64,000 nucleotides of DNA from Magnetococcales bacterium (GTDB lineage Bacteria > Pseudomonadota > Magnetococcia > Magnetococcales > UBA8363): contig JADGCV010000009.1 in the NCBI GenBank assembly GCA_015228815.1, forward strand, positions 55,679 to 119,678. The letters run 5' to 3'. The translations under genes and the position numbers were made by a program. This document shows, one piece after another, positions 45,769 to 53,086 of the stretch. Within the stretch, counting starts at the first letter, position 1, and each line of letters begins with the position of its first letter. Under the pieces are notes generated by a model. The model was not told where the DNA came from and searched no databases. It worked only from the letters and a program-made list of their open reading frames with translations.

Positions 45769-48700
45769 ATGGAGCAGATTCAAGAATCCATTCCAATCGT
45801 TCTGATCGATATGGCCGGTTTCTCCACACGAAACCGGGACACCAAAACCGATCATCTCAAACGTTTGCAACAGGGGATCCGGGAGAGCATCCAGCCCATG
45901 ATTGGTTTTGCCGATCCGGAGCAGGTCATTCGCCGCCATGGCACCGGAGATGGTTATTATCTGTTCTTGAACGGTTATCCCATACCGGTGGCCCTGCGCT
46001 TCGCCTTGAATCTGGAAACTTTTTTATATGCGGATAAAAAACAACATTCGAGAGAGGAACCATTGCGTCTCCGGCTCGGGTTGACCCTGGGGGAGGTCGG
46101 ATTGGTGGGTGATCAATATCTGGGAGACGCACTGACCCAGGCACAACGATTGGTTGACCACGATTGGATCAGGGAACTATTGAAAGAACGCCCGGATGAT
46201 CCCCTGGCCCTGGTTGCATCGGCCACTTTTTGGAATCAATGGAACCATCATCCAAAAAAATCACATCCCAACCTGGCGTTTCCCGAAAACCGTCCCTGGA
46301 TCGAAGAACAACTGATCGTCAAACATGGTGACGCCATTCCGTGCCGCATTCAGGTCGAAGAAGATATTTTTTCAAGGATCAAAAGAAAAATCCCCCCTTC
46401 GGTGTTCCAACCCCAACTCCAGGATTTGACCCCCTGGTTGCAATCGTTGCGTGACCGGACGCAGTACATCAAGATCAGCGGCATTGGTTCCGGTGGCGGA
46501 CGCGGAAAACTGGCCAATCTGTATCCCATCGAGCAACTGTTCACGACGCTCAAAACGCGAGAAAGTCAACCTCGCGATTCCACGACCGGACCGGAGGCTG
46601 TGTTGGATCGCATTCGCGAGGTCAATCTGGCCGACCTCCTGCCCCGACACCGCCATCTCTTCATCGAAGGCCAGCCCGGTACCGGGAAAACCACCTTTCT
46701 CCATCTGGCTGCCGCCACGCTGGCCAAGGACCTGTTGGAAGTGGTCTGTCCCGAAGGCGGCACCTGGAGAAAACGTTATCTGGGAATGGATGATCCAGAA
46801 CCATACACGCCACTTTTTTTGAAACTTTCTGAATTGGCCACCCTGTTGACCGACAGGAAAAGCGGTACAAGGGCCGATGATTGTGATCGTCTGTTGGACC
46901 TTTTGCAAACCACCCCCGACGCCAGTGAAGATCCGGCATGGCGCGATCATTGGCAACAATTGTTACGGAATGGACGGGCGCTCCTGCTCCTCGATGGGTT
47001 GGACGAGGTGGCGGATGACGCTGTGCGTGAACGGTTTTTTTCAATCGTTCAAAGCGCGAAAAATCGATGGAACAACTGCCGCATCATCGTCACCAGCCGT
47101 CCCTTCGGCGCGGAACGGTTGGCAGAGATCGGTTTCCATCGGGCCGTCATCGAACCGTTTGATGCCGAAGCCACGCAAAAATTTATCGGTCGCTGGTCGG
47201 CGGCCATCCATGCCACGGGGCAACAACCCGAGGGTGAAGCACGTCAGCATGCACAAAAACTGGAAGCAGCCATTCTGAACAGTCCTGCCATCCGTCTGCT
47301 TGCCGCCAATCCGGTCATGTTGACCTGTCTGTGTGTGATCCACTGGAACGAGGGCGAACTGCCCGAGGGACGGGCACGGGTCTACAAGGCGGTGATTCGA
47401 TGGTTGCTGGGGAGCCGGGAACATTTGCGCAAGGAACGACACTATACCGACCGTTACGCCCTGGAGGCCTTCGCCGCCATCGCCCTGGCAATGATGGGGA
47501 GAGAAGAAGATGGAAAGAAGGCGATCTGCGACCTGGAAGAGGCGGCAAAGGTGGCGTGGCCCTTGTTTCGACGCCATTTCCCCACACCGCTCCCCGACCT
47601 GCGGCAGGTGCGGGATTGGGTCCGTTTTGAAGCGCTTCACAGTGGCATCCTGGAAGAACCTTCCAGAACCCGCATCCGGTTTTGGCATTTGACCTTTCAG
47701 GAATATTTGGCCGCCCAGGAACTGGCCTGGAAGAGTGATGAGGGCTGGTGGCAGGTGATCGAAAAACAACTGCTCAACGCCCAATGGCGGGAGACGGTCA
47801 ACCTGTTGCCGGGAGTGCTTTTTGATGAAGGGGGAAAACGCCGGGTGGATGACCTTCTGTCCCAGGTATTGAACAAATATTCCGGGACCACACTGGTCGA
47901 TGCCGCCCGGCAGGCGGGCATTCTGGGGCGCATCCTGGAACCGATGAAGGCGTATCAATATCAACCCGATCCGGAGATCCGCGGCCAGTATCTGGATGTC
48001 CTGAAACGTGCCACGGCCATATTCACCGTCGCAGGAGCACGGAAAGTGCCTGTTTCGGAACGCCTGTCGGCGGCGGAAGCCCTGGGCCAGGGGGGCGATT
48101 CGCGCCTTGCGGAAGATCAATGGCAAAACAACATGATCCCTGTCCCCGAAACCGACATTTGTTTGGGGAAGTATCTGGTCACGGTGATGGAATATCAACG
48201 ATTTATCGAGGATCGCGGTTACGACACGCCCGATTTTTGGCAGGAGGAGCGCGCCTGGACTTTTCGCCAGGCGGAAGGATGGAGCGAACCGAGTGAATGG
48301 TTGGCACAACTGAACCATCCCAACCGTCCGGTAGTTGGGGTTTCGTGGTACGAGGCCTGGGCTTATTGTCATTGGTTGCACAAAAAAAGAGGGATCCCCT
48401 TCCATCTGCCCGAAGAAAAAGATTGGGAACGGGCAGCCACCCACCGACAAGGTGACTATCCCTGGGGACGGGAGCAACCGACTCCGGAACTGGCCAACTA
48501 TGATGCTGGCAAGATTGACGCACCCAGCCCGGTGGGCATCTATCCCGCAGACAACGGCCCTCATGGCCATTGCGATCTGGCAGGAAACGTCTGGGAATGG
48601 AGTGCGAGTCCGTGGACGGAAGGTGGGATCGGTGATGAACGTGTCAAGAAGTACGGGCCACCGAAGGTGGTCAGGGGCGGGTCCTGGTTCGACCCGGCTT

Positions 48701-48798
48701 CCGGCCTCCGGGTCGGCCTCCGCTACGTCAGCCTTGCGGGCGGCCGCGGCGGCGTTCTGGGCTTTCGCCTCGCCGCCCCCGCCAGCCTTGGTTCTTGA
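45769..48798 (+). CDS. Cyclase-like/NACHT protein with variable FGE domain (DGR target 1)
   Basis: The 1009-residue protein has three parts. Residues 1-170 resemble a class III nucleotide cyclase (IVLIDMAGFST, GTGDGYYLFL, RLGLTLGEV), but the usual Asn before AAR is Thr (DALTQAQRL), so activity is uncertain. Residues 290-700 are a NACHT-type STAND NTPase with Walker A GQPGTGKTT (about 300) and Walker B LLLLDGLDEVADD (about 406). Residues 790-1009 are an FGE-sulfatase/C-type-lectin domain (GVSWYEAWAYCHWL, LAGNVWEW, VVRGGSW) whose last 40 residues are the DGR variable region. ATG 45769 has GGAGGA five bases upstream. It is a likely sensor-switch of the bacterial conflict type. Confidence 0.88.
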   Translation: MEQIQESIPIVLIDMAGFSTRNRDTKTDHLKRLQQGIRESIQPMIGFADPEQVIRRHGTGDGYYLFLNGYPIPVALRFALNLETFLYADKKQHSREEPLRLRLGLTLGEVGLVGDQYLGDALTQAQRLVDHDWIRELLKERPDDPLALVASATFWNQWNHHPKKSHPNLAFPENRPWIEEQLIVKHGDAIPCRIQVEEDIFSRIKRKIPPSVFQPQLQDLTPWLQSLRDRTQYIKISGIGSGGGRGKLANLYPIEQLFTTLKTRESQPRDSTTGPEAVLDRIREVNLADLLPRHRHLFIEGQPGTGKTTFLHLAAATLAKDLLEVVCPEGGTWRKRYLGMDDPEPYTPLFLKLSELATLLTDRKSGTRADDCDRLLDLLQTTPDASEDPAWRDHWQQLLRNGRALLLLDGLDEVADDAVRERFFSIVQSAKNRWNNCRIIVTSRPFGAERLAEIGFHRAVIEPFDAEATQKFIGRWSAAIHATGQQPEGEARQHAQKLEAAILNSPAIRLLAANPVMLTCLCVIHWNEGELPEGRARVYKAVIRWLLGSREHLRKERHYTDRYALEAFAAIALAMMGREEDGKKAICDLEEAAKVAWPLFRRHFPTPLPDLRQVRDWVRFEALHSGILEEPSRTRIRFWHLTFQEYLAAQELAWKSDEGWWQVIEKQLLNAQWRETVNLLPGVLFDEGGKRRVDDLLSQVLNKYSGTTLVDAARQAGILGRILEPMKAYQYQPDPEIRGQYLDVLKRATAIFTVAGARKVPVSERLSAAEALGQGGDSRLAEDQWQNNMIPVPETDICLGKYLVTVMEYQRFIEDRGYDTPDFWQEERAWTFRQAEGWSEPSEWLAQLNHPNRPVVGVSWYEAWAYCHWLHKKRGIPFHLPEEKDWERAATHRQGDYPWGREQPTPELANYDAGKIDAPSPVGIYPADNGPHGHCDLAGNVWEWSASPWTEGGIGDERVKKYGPPKVVRGGSWFDPASGLRVGLRYVSLAGGRGGVLGFRLAAPASLGS
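48674..48783 (+). repeat. DGR variable repeat VR1
   Basis: The 110-bp segment aligns without gaps to the template at 50121-50230. I count 17 differences, every one at a template adenine (17 of 20 adenines changed), which is the signature of adenine-specific mutagenic retrohoming. It encodes the lectin-fold surface from GGSW to LGFRLAAP. The substituted positions are the two residues after GGSW, one in each of several AAY codons, and the two clusters flanking LAG. Its adenine-free 3' end (from CTGGGC on) would be the initiation-of-homing region. Confidence 0.95.
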
Positions 48799-48825
48799 TT
48801 TTTTTGTTTTTTTTGATTTTCGGGT

Positions 48826-48846
48826 CCAGGGGGCGAAGCCCCCTGG
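48826..48846 (+). promoter_or_regulatory. DGR target hairpin downstream of VR1
   Basis: A perfect hairpin with 9-bp arms CCAGGGGGC and GCCCCCTGG and loop GAA lies 42 bp after VR1. In the Bordetella phage DGR a similar GC hairpin with a small loop downstream of VR is needed for efficient retrohoming. The identical structure at the same distance follows VR2. Confidence 0.8.
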
Positions 48847-48918
48847 TTTTGTAAAATGACAAAAAAATGTCTGTTTTTGTCATTTTGACTAACAAATGTG
48901 TCGTTTATACGGATATTT

Positions 48919-49013
48919 TGTCACTTTGTTGTCATTGTCATGGGCAATATGTCACTTTGTAAAGTGACAAACTGACAAAAGAGAGGAATTTGTCACTTTG
49001 GATCTGTCACTTT
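48919..49013. repeat. Left cluster of TGTCACTTT motifs
   Basis: Exact TGTCACTTT occurs at 48919-48927, 48950-48958, 48991-48999 and 49005-49013. The inverted form AAAGTGACA occurs at 48961-48969. The second and the inverted copy make a palindrome with a 2-bp spacer (48950-48969). Partial TGTCATTTT copies lie further left (about 48860-48890). The cluster covers the upstream region and first codons of the HTH gene, as expected for an autoregulatory operator. Confidence 0.75.
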
Positions 49014-49669
49014 CCGAAGCGGCCATTGTTCTGGGCAAGACGCCCCGACAGATACGGTATCTGATCAAGTCGGGCACGCTGAAGGCCAAAAAAGAGAAGG
49101 GCTGCTGGGTCATCGAAGAGGGTTCCCTCCCCCTGTCCGACAGCCAGCGCCAGACCCTGGCCCGCCGCGCCACCACGGCCCGGGAGGCGATGGCAGAGGC
49201 GACCGCACCTGTGGAAAAGGTCATGGCCCGGGAACCGGTCGCCACGGAAAAGGGAGTGGCGTCCCGTGAAAAGGAAAAAGAGAAAAAAACCTACTCCGTC
49301 ACCGATCTTCGGGCTTTTGCCCTGGGAGAGGAACTGTTCCGGGCCGTGGAACGCCACCTGGGTGGAGAAGATCCGGCCAAGATGTGCCTGTTCGAGGCGA
49401 TGAAAATGCTTTGCCGGGGATGTCATGCCTTTCAGCCACCGCAAAAAGAGGCACGTTTTACCGAAGCCCGGGAAGCGGCGGCGGATGCGGTAACCTTTTT
49501 GCTCCTGACGGGAGAAGCCAACGATGCGATGCGCAAGGACCTGGCCCGACGAATCGAAGCGGAACTGATCCCCAAACTGGCCGCGCTCGCCGCCAGTCAG
49601 GAAAAACGATCCCGCAAAAAACGGCATGAAGGATTGACCGGCTTTTTTCCCGGTTCTTTTGGCCAATGA
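48998..49669 (+). CDS. HTH DNA-binding protein of the DGR cassette
   Basis: The 223-residue protein starts with an excisionase/MerR-like helix-turn-helix (LSLSEAAIVLGKTPRQIRYLIKSGTLKAKKEKGCWVIEE). A flexible Ala/Glu-rich linker and a helical C-terminal half (YSVTDLRAFALGEELFRAVERHLGG...EAREAAADAVTFLLL) follow. The start is TTG with GAGAGG upstream. It lies between VR1 and avd and overlaps avd by four bases. It is a good candidate to bind the TGTCACTTT motifs around the cassette. The function of the C-terminal half is unknown. Confidence 0.75.
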   Translation: MDLSLSEAAIVLGKTPRQIRYLIKSGTLKAKKEKGCWVIEEGSLPLSDSQRQTLARRATTAREAMAEATAPVEKVMAREPVATEKGVASREKEKEKKTYSVTDLRAFALGEELFRAVERHLGGEDPAKMCLFEAMKMLCRGCHAFQPPQKEARFTEAREAAADAVTFLLLTGEANDAMRKDLARRIEAELIPKLAALAASQEKRSRKKRHEGLTGFFPGSFGQ

Positions 49670-50010
49670 CGCAGCCCGCCCCCATTCATGGCGATACCAT
49701 GAAACTTGCCGCCATGGTCCTGCGGCTTGCCGATGTACCTGCGTTGAACCGGTCTCCCCTGGGACGCCGATTGCAGGAGGGGGTGTTGCGTCTGTTGGAC
49801 CATGTCATCCTGGCCCTGGCCGGTTTTGACCGGAAACAACATCTGATCGCCGCCGACGCCGAACTGCAAACCTTGCGTGGACAGCTTCTTCTGGCCCTGG
49901 AAATGGAATGGTTGGAAGAGGAATCTTTTTTGGCCCTGGCTGAAATAGCCCATCAGGTGGGACGGCAGTTGGGAGGATGGATCAAGAAAACCCATGCGCA
50001 ATCGGGTTGA
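49666..50010 (+). CDS. avd: Avd-like accessory variability protein
   Basis: The 114-residue all-helical protein (MKLAAMVLRLADVPALNRSPLGRRLQEGVLRLLDHVILALAG...LRGQLLLALEMEWLEEESFLALAEIAHQVGRQLGGWIK) has the size and four-helix-bundle look of Avd. Avd forms a basic pentamer that binds the DGR reverse transcriptase and template RNA. Its ATG overlaps the HTH gene stop and it directly precedes the template repeat, the standard avd-TR-rt order. Sequence similarity between Avd proteins is low, so the call rests mainly on position and helical pattern. Confidence 0.8.
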   Translation: MTQPAPIHGDTMKLAAMVLRLADVPALNRSPLGRRLQEGVLRLLDHVILALAGFDRKQHLIAADAELQTLRGQLLLALEMEWLEEESFLALAEIAHQVGRQLGGWIKKTHAQSG

Positions 50011-50120
50011 TCGGATGCATACAGGCTTGCCAACCGGGGCAAGGCGCGTTACCCTTGATCTCAGGGACGCTTCGATCCGCTTTTTCGCGACTGCGTTTAT
50101 CTTTGGGTCATGGATCCCCA

Positions 50121-50230
50121 GGGGCGGGTCCTGGAACAACCCGGCTTCCAACCTCCGGGTCGGCAACCGCAACGACAACCTTGCGGGCAACCGCAACGAC
50201 AATCTGGGCTTTCGCCTCGCCGCCCCCGCC
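50121..50230 (+). repeat. DGR template repeat (TR)
   Basis: The 110-bp template contains 20 adenines, all in AAC, AAT or GAC codons in the VR frame, and none in the last 27 or so bases. AAY codons allow many residues but no stop when the adenines are mutated. It lies 110 bp after avd and 131 bp before the RT start. It would be transcribed to RNA, copied by RT with errors at adenines, and transferred to VR1 and VR2. Confidence 0.95.
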
Positions 50231-50361
50231 AACACGCCGGACACCTCCGTCGTGCAGAAGCGCCCCGGGCGCAAAGGTTTGCGCCAAAACATTCCCTGCC
50301 TGCCCGTTCTCGTAGGAACGATCTTCCGAGCGTCCGGGCAGGCTCGATCCCAAAGGTCATA

Positions 50362-51354
50362 ATGCGCCGGATCGCCAATCTTTTCGATGAACTCGTGTCT
50401 CCAATCAACCTTTGGCGGGCATGGTTGGAATTTCGCCGGGGAAAACGCAACCGCCCTTCGGTCATGGAGTTCGAATGGCAGGTAACCCGGGAACTTTTCT
50501 TCCTGCACCAGCAACTTGCGGAAGAGACCTATACCCCTTCGGGCTACCGGTTGAAGATGATCCATGAACCCAAGCGCCGTCTGGTCGCCGCCGCCCCGGT
50601 CCGGGATCGGATCGTGCATCATGCCATATACCGAGTCCTTTCGCCACTTTTGGATCCGGGATTGATTCGTGAAACCTGGGCCTGTCTGCCGGGACGGGGC
50701 AGTCATCGGGCGCAGATCGCCTGCATGGGAGCGATGGCAAGGTTTTCATGGCGGCTGGCCTTGGACATTCGCCACTATTTCCCCAGCATCGACCATACCC
50801 TCCTGATGGAACGGGTGATGGCCCGGCGCATCAAGGATCGGCGTTTGCTGGAACTGCTTGCAATCATTTGCCGCAGCGGCGATGGTCTGTACCGTCAACC
50901 GGAAATCGGCACCTTTCTGGGGTTTCCACCCGGTTTTCCACCCGTCGGTTGTGGTCTGCCCATCGGCAATCTGACCAGTCAATGGCAGGCGAACCATTAT
51001 CTTTCCGGCCTGGATCATCATGTCAAACGGATCCTCAAAATTCCCGCTTATCACCGTTACATGGACGACATGATTTTTTTTTCGAACTCCCATGATCAGT
51101 TGCGGGAGACCCGGGAGGCGGTGGCAATCTGGTTGTGGGACCATCGCCGCCTGCACCTTAAACACCCGCACACCGCCATCCACACCACGAAGCGCCCCGT
51201 GACCTGGCTGGGCAAACGCATCAGCGCAACCACCATCAATCCCAGCCGTCGCCAGATTCGCAAAATGCAGTGCCGGATAATGACCCTGATCCGCCAGGGA
51301 GACGAAGCAACCATCCGTCATTCCGTCGCTTCCTACCGTGGGGTGTTGTTGTAA
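50362..51354 (+). CDS. DGR reverse transcriptase
   Basis: The 330-residue RT shows the retron/group-II-like palm: RHYFPSID (motif A), GLPIGNLTSQWQANHYL with the (I/V/L)GxxxSQ motif that marks DGR RTs in place of QGxxxSP, and the catalytic RYMDDMIFF. RRLVAAAPVRDRIVHHAIYR and WLGKRIS are also typical. Adenine-specific infidelity is known for this family. The ATG at 50362 starts the conserved MRRIANLFDEL. The frame is open further back through the TR to an ATG at 50110, but that part is not RT-like. Confidence 0.96.
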   Translation: MRRIANLFDELVSPINLWRAWLEFRRGKRNRPSVMEFEWQVTRELFFLHQQLAEETYTPSGYRLKMIHEPKRRLVAAAPVRDRIVHHAIYRVLSPLLDPGLIRETWACLPGRGSHRAQIACMGAMARFSWRLALDIRHYFPSIDHTLLMERVMARRIKDRRLLELLAIICRSGDGLYRQPEIGTFLGFPPGFPPVGCGLPIGNLTSQWQANHYLSGLDHHVKRILKIPAYHRYMDDMIFFSNSHDQLRETREAVAIWLWDHRRLHLKHPHTAIHTTKRPVTWLGKRISATTINPSRRQIRKMQCRIMTLIRQGDEATIRHSVASYRGVLL

Positions 51355-51369
51355 GGGAAAATGACACTT

Positions 51370-51451
51370 TGTCACTTTAGGATGACAATTTTGTCACTTT
51401 GTCTGTATAAAGTGACAAAAACAGGGGTGAAAACAAGGAATTTGTCACTTT
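51370..51451. repeat. Right cluster of TGTCACTTT motifs
   Basis: TGTCACTTT occurs at 51370-51378, 51392-51400 and 51443-51451. The inverted AAAGTGACA occurs at 51409-51417. The cluster follows the RT stop directly and precedes the inverted VR2 hairpin. With the left cluster it brackets the HTH-avd-TR-RT cassette. Confidence 0.75.
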
Positions 51452-51483
51452 GACTGACAAAAGCAGGTCCTTTTTGTGTCATT

Positions 51484-52839
51484 TTACAAAACCAGGGGGC
51501 TTCGCCCCCTGGACCCGAAAATCAAAAAAACAAAAAAAATCAAAGACCAAGGCTGGCGGGGGCGGCGAGGCGAAAGCCCAGATTGCCGCCGCGGAAGCCC
51601 GCAAGGATGACGAGGCGGAAGCCGACCCGGAGGCCGGAAGCCGGCGCTCCAGGACCCGCCCCTGACAGGATGAACATTCTGATCCCCTTCGGTCACAAGG
51701 GGATCCTTGGCTACAAATAAGGCACGTTTTTGATAAGCATTTGCATCCCAAACGTCCCGACACCATTCCCACACGTTGCCCGCCAGATCGAGATGCCCAA
51801 ATGGACCCCGCCCTGCGGGGTATTGGCCTACGAGTGCCGGTTTGTCTCGTTGTTGGCCAAAGCAGGCATGCTCCAGGGTCGGGTCATCGTTGCCCCAGGG
51901 AAACCGGCGCCCATCCGTCCCGCGAGCGGCATACTCCCACTGCGCCTCGGTGGGCAGAAAAAACTCCTTGCCCGACTCTTTCGAAAGCCATTTGCAAAAC
52001 TTCATGGCGTCGTTCCAATCCACCCCAACGACCGGTTGTTGCAGATCAGAATATTTTTTCTCCCGCCAAGAACGAGGTTCCCTGTGACCCGTATCCTGAA
52101 GGAAACGGCCATACTGTTGATTGGTGACCGGTGTTTCCGCAAGGTAGAATGGGGACAGTTGCACTTGATGTTTCGGCTTTGACCGATCTCCCAAATCATC
52201 ATCTCCCATGGTGAACACGCCTCCCTCAACCCGAAGCATCCGCAGTCCTGGCAACCGTTCGTCAAGAAAAGAAAGAACATCCGACCGAACGGCGGGCGTC
52301 CCTGTCTTTTGCTGGCGATCAGGTACAGACGTTTGCTTGGTGGGTGGGTCTGGTGGATGCTGGGACAGTTCTCGAATACGCTTGTTCAACGCCCGGAAAA
52401 TATTTTTCCGCTCCAGGGATTCCCACTGTTCCAGTGTGTGGTCAGGAGAGGCAAACCCCTGAAAACCGGCCAGATCGATGATCTTTTCCTCCCCGGTCTT
52501 CGGATCCTTAAAAGAAATCTTGGCAGCCTCTTCATCGAATGGACTGACAAACACCGGAAGGATCGTCAATCCCCTGTTCAAATGCGCGTCCAACAAAGGT
52601 GGCAATTCCTCGTTGTAAATGAATTCCGACGCAAGAAATGATTGCGAAATGAACAAGATTGCCGTGTTGGCCGCATCCATGGCTTCTTTGATTTTTTTCC
52701 GCCATTCATCTCCTGTTTTTATCTCCTTGTCGGTCCAGACAGCAACCAAACCATCGCGTTCCAATGTCTTCTTGAACGGAAGAAACTCCTTCAATAAAAG
52801 ATCATCCTCATGACTATAACTTATAAAAATCTTAGACAT
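51484..52839 (-). CDS. TIR-FGE protein, frameshifted in its variable region (DGR target 2)
   Basis: Residues 1-150 are a TIR domain (MSKIFISYSHEDDLLLKEFLPF, LFISQSFLASEFIYNEELPPLL with the candidate catalytic Glu). TIR domains in bacterial immunity cleave NAD+ or make signalling nucleotides. After a linker (IFRALNKRIRELSQ), residues 210-420 form an FGE/lectin domain (MGDDD, PVVGVDWNDAMKFCKWL, LAGNVWEWCRDVW, VRGGSW). The 2-nt deletion in VR2 shifts the frame right after GGSWS, and translation ends out of frame at 51484. The in-frame product would end at 51540 with LGFRLAAPASLGL. ATG 52839 is preceded by GGGGTGGG. Confidence 0.85.
   Translation of the reverse strand: MSKIFISYSHEDDLLLKEFLPFKKTLERDGLVAVWTDKEIKTGDEWRKKIKEAMDAANTAILFISQSFLASEFIYNEELPPLLDAHLNRGLTILPVFVSPFDEEAAKISFKDPKTGEEKIIDLAGFQGFASPDHTLEQWESLERKNIFRALNKRIRELSQHPPDPPTKQTSVPDRQQKTGTPAVRSDVLSFLDERLPGLRMLRVEGGVFTMGDDDLGDRSKPKHQVQLSPFYLAETPVTNQQYGRFLQDTGHREPRSWREKKYSDLQQPVVGVDWNDAMKFCKWLSKESGKEFFLPTEAQWEYAARGTDGRRFPWGNDDPTLEHACFGQQRDKPALVGQYPAGRGPFGHLDLAGNVWEWCRDVWDANAYQKRALFVAKDPLVTEGDQNVHPVRGGSWSAGFRPPGRLPPRHPCGLPRRQSGLSPRRPRQPWSLIFFVFLIFGSRGRSPLVL
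51492..51512 (-). promoter_or_regulatory. DGR target hairpin downstream of VR2
   Basis: The same 9-bp-arm hairpin as after VR1 (CCAGGGGGC / GCCCCCTGG) lies 42 bp past VR2 in inverted orientation. It is read through by the frameshifted end of the TIR gene. Confidence 0.8.
51555..51662 (-). repeat. DGR variable repeat VR2 (2-nt deletion)
   Basis: On the minus strand this 108-bp segment matches TR except for 15 substitutions, all at template adenines, and loss of two bases in the second AAC codon after TGG. All non-adenine positions are identical to TR. It was therefore rewritten recently by the same template. The deletion is the only non-adenine change. Confidence 0.93.
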
Positions 52840-53086
52840 GACCCACCCCAATCAATCAATATTCCTTCCAGTCAGAAAATATACGAGAAAAAGATGAAAT
52901 ATCCAACCCATGGAATGTTCCCTTGAGAACCAGGGGGCACCCTATCGATTTCCCGGAATTTCAACCGATGCGCGTTTTTATGGTTCATCACGATCGGAAG
53001 AAAGATCATCAATTTGAAAAACCGGTCGTGCAGCTGGGCAATGTCCATCCTGTCTCCGAATCATGCAACGCCCCTGGACCAGAAGA

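Noticed and set aside
47041..48570. Open frame of about 500 codons antisense to the NACHT-FGE gene
   Set aside because: No domain is recognisable, and the sense frame holds NACHT and FGE motifs.
48860..49013. TGTCACTTT repeats as a CRISPR array or plasmid iterons
   Set aside because: The motif is too short and irregularly spaced for CRISPR, and no replication protein is nearby.
50110..50361. Extended RT start at 50110 reading through the TR
   Set aside because: The extension is not RT-like and the conserved RT N-terminus begins at 50362. Recorded only as an oddity.
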